From: Mycolicibacterium confluentis | GTDB lineage: Bacteria; Actinomycetota; Actinomycetes; Mycobacteriales; Mycobacteriaceae | Direction of reading: 5' to 3' | Assembly (NCBI RefSeq): GCF_010729895.1 | Contig: NZ_AP022612.1 | Coordinates: 1,116,001-1,180,000, forward strand | Length of the DNA: 64,000 nt | The notes under the pieces: generated by a model | What the model was told of the DNA's origin: nothing | Seen by the model: only the letters and a program-made list of their open reading frames with translations | Databases searched by the model: none | Shown: piece after piece, positions 57,957 through 64,000 of the stretch | How the letters are laid out: each line of letters opens with the position of its first letter | Numbering within the stretch: position 1 is the stretch's first letter | Made by a program: the position numbers and the translations under genes

Positions 57957-58301
57957 TTAGACCACCGGCTCCTTGGTGATGTTCACCCACGCGGCACCGC
58001 TGTCGAGCACGCGCGGCTGCTTCCACACCTCGACCGGGAAGCTCACCATCACCACCGACTGCATCAGATGCATGAGCCGCTTGGCGTCATCGGGCATGTC
58101 GTGCAACGGGAATCGCGCGTCGAGGTACACCATGACCTCTTCGAGGCGAGCGGTGCCCGCGTCGTAGAGATCCTGCATCTCCTCCATCGAGGAGGTCAGT
58201 CGCTTGGCGTAGCGCTCGGGTTCGGTGGCCAGGATCCAGTCGCTGAAACGCTCCAGGTCAGCGAACTCAGCGGGCAGAAGGGCCTCTTTGGTGTCAGACA
58301 T
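57957..58301 (-). CDS. Unrecognised small protein in the Rieske oxygenase operon
   Basis: A 114-residue soluble protein that I cannot assign. It is acidic and helical at the N-terminus (LPAEFADLERFSDWILATEP, ERYAKRLTSSMEEMQDLYDA) and has a DARFPLHDMPDDAKRLMHLM segment, then a short beta-like end (PRVLDSGAAWVNITKEPVV). It has no signal peptide, cysteine or known cofactor motif. Its ATG overlaps the Rieske stop by 8 bases and its stop nearly touches the amidohydrolase start, so it is cotranslated with the oxygenase. An accessory or second subunit role is plausible. Confidence 0.85.
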   Translation of the reverse strand: MSDTKEALLPAEFADLERFSDWILATEPERYAKRLTSSMEEMQDLYDAGTARLEEVMVYLDARFPLHDMPDDAKRLMHLMQSVVMVSFPVEVWKQPRVLDSGAAWVNITKEPVV

Positions 58302-59610
58302 GTGCGGGGCTCCCGTTGGTCTTGGCGGCCTTCTCGGCCTGCTCTTCCTTGTACCTGTCGACGTACTTGTGCGCGGTGTGATGCAGATGGCGCAGCAGGA
58401 CTTCCTGATCGCACAGCGGGAAGTCGGTGACCGCGCGGGTGCCGATCTGGGTCTGGGTGGCCTCCAGGGTGTTGGCGTCCTGCAGCGCGTACTCCTTGAA
58501 CGTCACCGCGGCCAGTTCCTGCGAGAGCCGCTGACGGGTGTTCTTCGGCGGCACGAAGTACAGGTTGGCCTCGAAGATGTGGCTGTCCACGCCGGTGGGC
58601 CAGTAGTTGTAGGTGAGGTACCAGCCCGGAACCCACAGCAGCAGTGTCCAGTTGGGGAAGAACTCGAAGGAGTCCTGGCCCCACGTGGGCTGGCGCGCCG
58701 GGTTGACGGCCGGGGGCAGCTCGTCGGGCAGGATGCCCTTGATGTCGGGCCGGTCCCACGGGCCGAACAGGCCGGAGTGCAGGATGCGCTCGATGGGCTT
58801 GACCATGTTGAGGTCCTTGGGCGGGCTCATGCCGCCCCAGGACGAGATCATCGAGTGCTGGTCCTTGATGTCGTAGTGCAGTGCCTCGAAGCCGATCTTG
58901 GCGAGCTTCTCGGCCTCCTCCTTGGTCGCCTGCTTCATGTGCAGGATCGGCGCGTGGTAGAACTCGACGAACGCGTCGATGAACAGCTTCCAGTTGGCCT
59001 TGATCTCCGCGCGGTAGCTGTAGTGCTCGGTCATCTCGTGGAACGGGTAGCCCTTGAGACCCTGGCCGAACTCACCAAGGTAGTCCTCGAGCGGTTCGGC
59101 GTCATCGTCGAAGTTGACGAAGATGAAGCCCTCCCAGACCTCGCAACGGACCGGCTTCAGCGGGTAGTCGGCCTTGTCGACGTCGAAGAACTCGTCCTCC
59201 TGCTGGATGAAGGTCAGATCACCCTTGAGGTCGTACCGCCAGGCGTGGTACTTGCAGGTGAACTGCCGGCAGCTGCCGGAGACCTCTTCGCCGGGGTAGT
59301 CATTCCACACCAGCTTGTTGCCGCGGTGGCGGCACAGGTTGTAGAAGGCCCGAACTTCGCCTTCCTTGTCCTTGACGATGATGATCGACGTCCCGGCGCC
59401 GACCGACGGCATCTCGCGCGTGAAGTAGCTTCCGGTCTTGGGCAGCCGCTCGACCCGGCCGACCTGCAGCCACGTCTTGCGGAAGATCGCCTGCTGCTCG
59501 AGCTTCCACTGCTCCGGATCGATGGAGTCGGTGTAGTCGACCGGAGCGGTGCCGAGCTCGGGCCAATTCTCGGTCCAGCTGCCTGCCGCAGGTTTGGGGA
59601 AGTGGGCCAT
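58294..59610 (-). CDS. Rieske non-haem iron oxygenase, alpha subunit
   Basis: A 438-residue ring-hydroxylating-type oxygenase. The Rieske cluster ligands are Cys93, His95 (LCRHRGN), Cys119 and His122 (CKYHAWRYD). The mononuclear iron site shows IDAFVEFYHAPILH with His219 and His224. No classical beta subunit follows; the 114-residue protein takes that place. Electrons may come from the 2Fe-2S ferredoxin at 29033, which has the same operator class. The gene starts just after a 36-codon leader gene. Confidence 0.93.
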   Translation of the reverse strand: MAHFPKPAAGSWTENWPELGTAPVDYTDSIDPEQWKLEQQAIFRKTWLQVGRVERLPKTGSYFTREMPSVGAGTSIIIVKDKEGEVRAFYNLCRHRGNKLVWNDYPGEEVSGSCRQFTCKYHAWRYDLKGDLTFIQQEDEFFDVDKADYPLKPVRCEVWEGFIFVNFDDDAEPLEDYLGEFGQGLKGYPFHEMTEHYSYRAEIKANWKLFIDAFVEFYHAPILHMKQATKEEAEKLAKIGFEALHYDIKDQHSMISSWGGMSPPKDLNMVKPIERILHSGLFGPWDRPDIKGILPDELPPAVNPARQPTWGQDSFEFFPNWTLLLWVPGWYLTYNYWPTGVDSHIFEANLYFVPPKNTRQRLSQELAAVTFKEYALQDANTLEATQTQIGTRAVTDFPLCDQEVLLRHLHHTAHKYVDRYKEEQAEKAAKTNGSPAHV

Positions 59611-59613
59611 CAG

Positions 59614-59724
59614 TTAGTTCTCCTGTTCTTCCAGGCGTTCGGGGCCGTGGTCATGCGGGTGATGCGACGTCGAGGGGTCCACAGGGGCGATTGGTCGACC
59701 GGCGCCGCGGGCTGTGATCGTCAT
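59614..59724 (-). CDS. 36-residue His-rich small protein upstream of the Rieske oxygenase
   Basis: ATG 59724 follows GAGAGGAGAC at a normal distance and reads 36 codons to TAA 59614, which lies 3 bases before the Rieske ATG. The product contains TARGAGRPIAPVDPS, then SHHPHDHG and ends in ERLEEQEN. Codon choice is mycobacterium-like, and the ribosome-binding site is stronger than that of many genes here. The His/Asp cluster suggests metal binding. It could also be a leader whose translation couples to the oxygenase gene. It is the first frame after operator site 6. Confidence 0.65.
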   Translation of the reverse strand: MTITARGAGRPIAPVDPSTSHHPHDHGPERLEEQEN

Positions 59725-59746
59725 GTGCCTGTCTCCTCTCGCTCAC

Positions 59747-59761
59747 GAGAATCATATTCTC
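59747..59761. promoter_or_regulatory. GAGAA-N5-TTCTC operator, site 6 (Rieske operon)
   Basis: GAGAATCATATTCTC, 22 bases upstream of the 36-codon gene. It links the Rieske operon to the ferredoxin/acyl-CoA genes 22-37 kb away. Confidence 0.8.
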
Positions 59762-60032
59762 ATATCCGGATAACAGATTTCCACGAACTTCTCGTTTGGT
59801 CAACGTGTGTGTCGTCGCGGGCCTAACGGCGCGGATCGTCGACAACGCCGCCGACCTGCGCATTCGGGCCCGGCAACACGGTCCAACTCGTTTCCGGATG
59901 TTGATTCTCTCGAAGTGAGAAGCTAGTTTCCTAGTTGGGAGAACGCATTGAGCCGACGCGCCGCCGTCTGTCGTCGCCACCCGTCGACCGGCGAGGATCC
60001 TGGGATTGGGCGCCTGCATGGAAGGAAGTGCC
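59762..60032. other. Divergent intergenic region, Rieske operon / amidohydrolase 2
   Basis: Beyond the operator it holds TTCTC-N7-GAGAA (59915-59931), inverted relative to the operator, and a weak GAGAA-N5-TTTCC (59927-59941). Both fall about 100 bases before the amidohydrolase start and may be a degenerate site. No coding sequence is evident. Confidence 0.45.
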
Positions 60033-61331
60033 ATGAACAAGGACGACATGATTCTGATCAGCGTGGATGATCACATCATTGAGCCGCCGGACATGTTCGC
60101 CAATCATCTGCCGGCCAAGTATGTGGATGAGGCGCCGCGGTTGGTGCACAATGCCGACGGGTCGGATACCTGGCAGTTCCGGGATGTGGTGATTCCGAAT
60201 GTGGCTTTGAATGCGGTGGCGGGTCGGCCGAAGGAGGAGTACGGGCTGGAGCCGCAGGGCCTTGATGAGATCCGCCCGGGTTGTTATGACCCGGGCGAGC
60301 GGGTCAAGGACATGAGTGCCGGTGGGGTATTGGCGACGATGAACTTCCCGTCGTTCCCCGGGTTCGCGGCACGGTTGTTCGCCACCGAGGATGCGGAGTT
60401 CTCGTTGGCGTTGGTGCAGGCCTACAACGACTGGCACATCGACGAGTGGTGCGGGTCGCATCCGGGGCGGTTCATTCCGATGGCGATCCCGGCGATCTGG
60501 GATCCGCAGTTGTGCGCCGATGAGGTGCGCCGGGTCAACCGCAAGGGCGTGCATTCGCTGACCTTCACCGAGAACCCGTCGACCCTGGGGTATCCGTCGT
60601 TCCATGATCTGGAGTACTGGCGGCCGTTGTGGGAGGCGCTGGTGGAGACCGACACGGTGATGAACGTGCACATCGGGTCTTCGGGCAAGTTGGCGATCAC
60701 CGCCCCGGATGCGCCGATGGACGTGATGATCACGCTGCAGCCGATGAACATCGTCCAAGCCGCCGCGGATCTGTTGTGGTCGGCGCCGATCAAGGAGTTC
60801 CCGGATCTCAAGATCGCGTTGAGTGAGGGTGGGACGGGCTGGATTCCGTATTTTCTGGATCGGGTGGACCGCACCTATGAGATGCATTCGACGTGGACGC
60901 ATCAGGACTTCGGCGGGAAGCTGCCCTCGGAGGTGTTCCGGGAGCATTTCATGACGTGTTTCATCTCTGATCCGGTCGGGGTGAAGAACCGGCATCTGAT
61001 CGGGGTGGACAACATCTGCTGGGAGATGGACTACCCGCACAGCGATTCGATGTGGCCCGGCGCCCCCGAGGAGCTCATGGCGGTGTTTGACACCTATGAC
61101 GTCACCGACGACGAGATCAACAAGATCACCCACGAGAACGCCATGCGGCTCTACCACTTCGACCCGTTCACACACATCCCCAAAGACCAGGCCACCGTCG
61201 GCGCCCTGCGCGGCAGCGTCGAAGGCCACGACGTCTCAATCCGCGCCCTCTCCCACGAGCGGGACGGCGAAAAGGCGACTTTCGCGGATTTCGCGGCCAA
61301 GGCCACCGAAATCTCCGGAGCCAGGCAGTAG
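60033..61331 (+). CDS. Amidohydrolase family 2 protein (ACMSD-like metal-dependent hydrolase/decarboxylase)
   Basis: A 432-residue amidohydrolase-2 protein: ISVDDHIIEPPDMFANHL at the N-terminus, FPSFPGFAARLFATEDAEFS, SEGGTGWIPYFLDRVDR and CWEMDYPHSDSMWPGAPEEL. The family includes aminocarboxymuconate-semialdehyde decarboxylase and ring-fission product hydrolases. ATG 60033 follows GAAGGAAG. By eye, codons up to about 61060 favour G or T at the third base (GAT, TTG, GTG), whereas the last 250 bases favour C like the neighbours, suggesting mosaic origin. Confidence 0.9.
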   Translation: MNKDDMILISVDDHIIEPPDMFANHLPAKYVDEAPRLVHNADGSDTWQFRDVVIPNVALNAVAGRPKEEYGLEPQGLDEIRPGCYDPGERVKDMSAGGVLATMNFPSFPGFAARLFATEDAEFSLALVQAYNDWHIDEWCGSHPGRFIPMAIPAIWDPQLCADEVRRVNRKGVHSLTFTENPSTLGYPSFHDLEYWRPLWEALVETDTVMNVHIGSSGKLAITAPDAPMDVMITLQPMNIVQAAADLLWSAPIKEFPDLKIALSEGGTGWIPYFLDRVDRTYEMHSTWTHQDFGGKLPSEVFREHFMTCFISDPVGVKNRHLIGVDNICWEMDYPHSDSMWPGAPEELMAVFDTYDVTDDEINKITHENAMRLYHFDPFTHIPKDQATVGALRGSVEGHDVSIRALSHERDGEKATFADFAAKATEISGARQ

Positions 61332-61359
61332 TCCGCCGCCGCATACGCGACGGCAGACC

Positions 61360-61392
61360 GACTCGCACTGTGCTGGCGGCACAGTGCGAGTC
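61360..61392 (+). terminator. Strong hairpin after amidohydrolase 2
   Basis: GACTCGCACTGTGC (61360-61373), loop TGGCG, and the exact complement (61379-61392): a 14-bp perfect stem 28 bases after the stop and 29 bases before the next ATG. It may partly uncouple the two genes. Confidence 0.7.
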
Positions 61393-61421
61393 GACAACCA
61401 TGTGGAGATGAAGGGCAGAAC

Positions 61422-62600
61422 ATGTCTGGCGGAATGAGTTTCGAGCTGACCGAAGATCAGGACCTGATCCGCAAGTCGGTCGCGGAACTGGCGTCCAAGT
61501 TCGACGACCACTACTGGATGCAGAAGGACCAGGCGCACGAATTCCCGCAGGAGTTCTACGACGCCATCGCCTCGGGCGGCTGGCTCGGGATGACCATTCC
61601 CGAGGAGTACGGCGGTCACGGGTTGGGCATCACCGAGGCCACCATCCTGGCCGAGGAGGTGGCTCGGTCCGGCGGCGGCATGAACGCCGCGAGTTCGATC
61701 CACATGTCGATCTTCGGCATGCAGCCCGTCGTGGTGTTCGGCTCCGATGAGATGAAGAAGGCGACGCTGCCACGCATCGTCAACGGCGATCTGCACGTCT
61801 GCTTCGGCGTCACCGAACCCGGTGCCGGCCTGGACACTTCGCGCATCACCACGTTCGCCAAGCGGGACGGTGACCACTACGTCGTCAATGGCCGCAAGGT
61901 GTGGATCTCCAAAGCCTTGGAGTCCGAGAAGATCCTGCTGCTGACTCGCACCACACCCCGCGATCAGGTGGCCAAGCCCACCGACGGGTTGTCGCTGTTC
62001 CTCACCGACATCGACCGCGACCACGTCGACATCCGGCCGATCACCAAGATGGGCCGAAACGCCGTCAGCTCCAACGAGGTCTTCATCGACGACCTGCGGG
62101 TGCCCGTCGAGGATCGCATCGGCGAGGAGGGCAAGGGCTTCTCCTACATCCTGCACGGCCTGAATCCCGAGCGGATGCTGATCGCGGCCGAAGCGCTCGG
62201 CATCGGACGGGTCGCGCTGGACCGTGCGGTGAAGTACGCCAACGAGCGCGTCGTGTTCGACCGGCCGATCGGCATGAACCAGGGCATCCAGTTCCCGCTG
62301 GCGGATTCGCTGGCCCGGCTCGACGCCGCAGAGCTCATCCTGCGCAAGGCGACCTGGCTCTACGACAACGGGAAGTCCTGCGGCCGGGAGGCCAACATGG
62401 CCAAATACCTGTGCGCCGACGCGGGATTCGCCGCGGCCGACCGCGCCCTGCAGACCCACGGCGGGATGGGCTACTCCGAGGAGTACAACATCTCCCGGTT
62501 CTTCCGCGAGTCCCGCCTGATGAAGATCGCCCCGGTGAGCCAGGAGATGATCCTGAACTTCCTCGGCTCCAACGTCCTGGGCCTGCCCAAGAGCTACTAG
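61422..62600 (+). CDS. Acyl-CoA dehydrogenase (single, full-length type)
   Basis: A 392-residue acyl-CoA dehydrogenase of the ordinary homotetrameric type: GGWLGMTIPEEYGGHGLGIT, CFGVTEPGAGLDTSRITTFA, NGRKVWISKALESEKILLL, KGFSYILHGLNPERMLIAAE and LQTHGGMGYSEEYNISRFFR. It differs from the three short/long pairs by being alone. The start ATG follows GAAGGGCAGA. The SDR and CoA-transferase genes follow closely. Confidence 0.91.
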   Translation: MSGGMSFELTEDQDLIRKSVAELASKFDDHYWMQKDQAHEFPQEFYDAIASGGWLGMTIPEEYGGHGLGITEATILAEEVARSGGGMNAASSIHMSIFGMQPVVVFGSDEMKKATLPRIVNGDLHVCFGVTEPGAGLDTSRITTFAKRDGDHYVVNGRKVWISKALESEKILLLTRTTPRDQVAKPTDGLSLFLTDIDRDHVDIRPITKMGRNAVSSNEVFIDDLRVPVEDRIGEEGKGFSYILHGLNPERMLIAAEALGIGRVALDRAVKYANERVVFDRPIGMNQGIQFPLADSLARLDAAELILRKATWLYDNGKSCGREANMAKYLCADAGFAAADRALQTHGGMGYSEEYNISRFFRESRLMKIAPVSQEMILNFLGSNVLGLPKSY

Positions 62601-62615
62601 GAGAATCTCCCCTCG

Positions 62616-63374
62616 ATGAGGACCTATTTCGATCTGACCGGCCGTTCGGCACTGGTGACCGGCGCGGGCGCCGGGATCGGCGCGGCGGTGGCTGAGGCGC
62701 TCGCGGGCGCCGGCGCGACCGTGCTGGTCACCGACATCAGTGCCGACGCCGCGGCCAGGGTCGCCGAGCGGATCAACACCGCGGGCGGCAAAGCCGACAG
62801 CGCAGCCCTGGATGTCAGTGACCGGGACGCCGCGGTGGCCGCGGCCAGCCAGGCCGCTGCGCTCGGCGGGGGCAGTCTGCACATCGTCGTCAACAACGCC
62901 GGGGTGGCGTCCCCGGCGATGTTCCCGAAGCTGACGGATGAGACCTTCCGGCTCACGTTCGACATCCACGTGATGGGGACTTTCCACGTCACCCAAGCAG
63001 CGCTGCCGCACATCCCCACCGACGGCACGGGCCGCGTAATCAACGTGACCTCGTCGGCCGGGATCACCGGAACCCTTGGCCAGGTGAACTATTCGGCGGC
63101 CAAGGCAGGCATCATCGGCTTCACGAAGTCGCTGGCGCGTGAGCTGGCCGCGAAGAGCATCCTGGTGAACGCGTTGGCGCCGCTGGCCGCGACACCGATG
63201 ACCGAGACCATCCGCACCAATGAGAAGTTCGCCGCCAACATGATGAATCGCATCCCGTTGAAGCGTTGGGCCGAGGCCGACGAAGTGGCCGGTGCGTTCG
63301 TGTTCCTGGCCTCCGATGCGGCGTCGTACATCACCGGGCAGGTGCTCCCGGTCGATGGCGGCATGGTTATGTGA
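62616..63374 (+). CDS. SDR family oxidoreductase (FabG/3-hydroxyacyl-CoA dehydrogenase-like)
   Basis: A 252-residue SDR: SALVTGAGAGIGAAVAEALA, HIVVNNAGVASPAMFPKL, VINVTSSAGITGTLGQVN, then catalytic YSAAKAGIIGFTKSLA, LVNALAPLAATPM and YITGQVLPVDGGMVM. It resembles 3-ketoacyl reductases and could serve as hydroxyacyl-CoA dehydrogenase next to the acyl-CoA dehydrogenase gene. It starts 15 bases after that gene; the CoA-transferase ATG is 4 bases after its stop. Confidence 0.9.
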   Translation: MRTYFDLTGRSALVTGAGAGIGAAVAEALAGAGATVLVTDISADAAARVAERINTAGGKADSAALDVSDRDAAVAAASQAAALGGGSLHIVVNNAGVASPAMFPKLTDETFRLTFDIHVMGTFHVTQAALPHIPTDGTGRVINVTSSAGITGTLGQVNYSAAKAGIIGFTKSLARELAAKSILVNALAPLAATPMTETIRTNEKFAANMMNRIPLKRWAEADEVAGAFVFLASDAASYITGQVLPVDGGMVM

Positions 63375-63378
63375 GGCC

Positions 63379-64000
63379 ATGACAGACACGCAGCCCGCCT
63401 CGGGCCCGCTGGCCGGCATCACGATCGTCGCGATGGAACAGGCCGTGTCCGCACCCATGTGCTCACGGGTGCTTGCCGACTTCGGCGCCCGCGTCATCAA
63501 GGTGGAGAACCCGAAGGGCGGTGACTTCGCCCGCGACTACGACGACGTCGTGAACGGCCCCGGAGGCCTTGCCGCACATTTCGTCTGGGCCAACCGGGGC
63601 AAGGAGTCGATCACCCTCGACCTGAAATCCCCTGCGGGCATTGAGATCCTGCACCAACTCCTCGACCGTGCCGATGCGCTGGTGTCCAACCTGGCGCCGG
63701 GTGCCACGGTTCGCCTGGGTATCGCCCCGGACGATCTGCGCGAGCGGCATCCGAACCTGATTCCCGTCGAGATCGACGGCTACGGTTCGGGCGGCCCGAT
63801 CTCGCACAAGCGTGCCTATGACCTCCTGGTGCAGGCCGAGTCTGGAACCTGCGCTGCCACCGGCTATCCGGGGATGCCCGCCAAGCCGGGTCCGCCCGTC
63901 GCCGACATCTCGACGGGTCTGTACTCCGCTCTGTCGATCATGGCACTGCTCCTCGGCCGGGCTCGCGGGCGCACCGAGGGGCCGATGCCCGCCGTCGCCG
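63379..64000 (+). CDS. Class III (CaiB/BaiF) CoA-transferase, partial (runs off the window)
   Basis: From ATG 63379 the frame stays open to the window edge (207 codons). It shows LAGITIVAMEQAVSAPMCSR, LADFGARVIKVENPKGGDFA, WANRGKESITLDLKSPAG, LVSNLAPGATVRLG and the catalytic Asp region PPVADISTGLYSALSIMALL. It is a second CoA-transferase, distinct from that at 27954. It would move CoA onto a pathway acid or exchange it with succinate. The C-terminal half is not visible. Confidence 0.9.
   Translation, partial: MTDTQPASGPLAGITIVAMEQAVSAPMCSRVLADFGARVIKVENPKGGDFARDYDDVVNGPGGLAAHFVWANRGKESITLDLKSPAGIEILHQLLDRADALVSNLAPGATVRLGIAPDDLRERHPNLIPVEIDGYGSGGPISHKRAYDLLVQAESGTCAATGYPGMPAKPGPPVADISTGLYSALSIMALLLGRARGRTEGPMPAVA

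Noticed and set aside
59651..60049. Minus-strand 132-codon frame over the Rieske leader and promoter region
   Set aside because: It would cross the operator and the start region of the plus-strand amidohydrolase; the 36-codon frame has the better start signals.
61236..63500. 754-codon open frame on the minus strand across the dehydrogenase and SDR genes
   Set aside because: Antisense shadow of two well-supported genes; composition is Arg/Asp/Val/Gly-biased without family similarity.

Overview
The window is high-GC actinobacterial DNA and almost certainly a fast-growing mycobacterium (Mycolicibacterium type). The first 10 kb reproduce the gene order of the M. tuberculosis Rv1331-Rv1343c block: clpS, DUF2017, P1 peptidase, mec, cysO, cysM, rhomboid, murI, Rv1339-type phosphodiesterase, rph, rdgB, DUF3817, lprD. 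A drug-type MFS gene is inserted before DUF3817. Species assignment is inference; no ribosomal RNA or species marker is present.

From 9.8 to 12.6 kb the order is disturbed. There is a frame-broken HTH/LAGLIDADG gene, a tRNA-Leu (TAG) gene, an IS110-family element whose transposase is split at a run of seven G, and a DUF3349 gene cut short at the IS edge. From 12.6 to 15.8 kb lies an island of very small stress-type proteins (DUF4235, two CsbD paralogues, a haemophore-like secreted protein, a Rho-N-like protein, DUF6766, UsfY-like). Several have GTTT-N15/16-GGG-type promoters resembling the SigF class. A large membrane protein with a degenerate kinase domain follows.

From 18.4 kb to the end the window is a catabolic region. 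Block 1 (18-24 kb) has two TetR regulators, an adenylate cyclase, a hydroxyisobutyrate-dehydrogenase/CMD fusion, and separate versions of both fused halves. Block 2 (24-39 kb) encodes a two-subunit B12-dependent acyl-CoA mutase with its MeaB-type GTPase, a luciferase-like oxidoreductase, a class III CoA-transferase, a 2Fe-2S ferredoxin, an acyl-CoA ligase, two short/long acyl-CoA dehydrogenase pairs, an enoyl-CoA hydratase, an SDR, a thioesterase and a TetR. Block 3 (39-54 kb) is oxidative: a GMC dehydrogenase, a mycofactocin-type SDR and four further SDRs, a P450 with its 3Fe-4S ferredoxin, a second P450, two luciferase-like proteins, a nitroreductase, a VOC protein, an NTF2-like protein, a TetR and an FMN monooxygenase. 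Block 4 (54-64 kb) holds a third dehydrogenase pair, an NTF2-like protein, two amidohydrolases, a Rieske oxygenase with an unrecognised 114-residue partner and a 36-codon His-rich leader gene, a fourth-type acyl-CoA dehydrogenase, an SDR and the start of another CoA-transferase.

The most notable signal is regulatory. Two different palindromes recur only at promoters of this catabolic region. GAGAA-N5-TTCTC occurs at six places (22671, 29412, 34507, 36321, 37104, 59747). A GCTGTAC-N4-GTACAGC-type 18-mer occurs at five (39627, 42199, 47174, 51171, 52836). Each set includes a site next to a TetR gene. This suggests two nested TetR regulons that split one pathway into an acyl-CoA/ring-opening module and an oxygenase/dehydrogenase module. 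The substrate cannot be read from the sequence, and no thiolase is present in the window.
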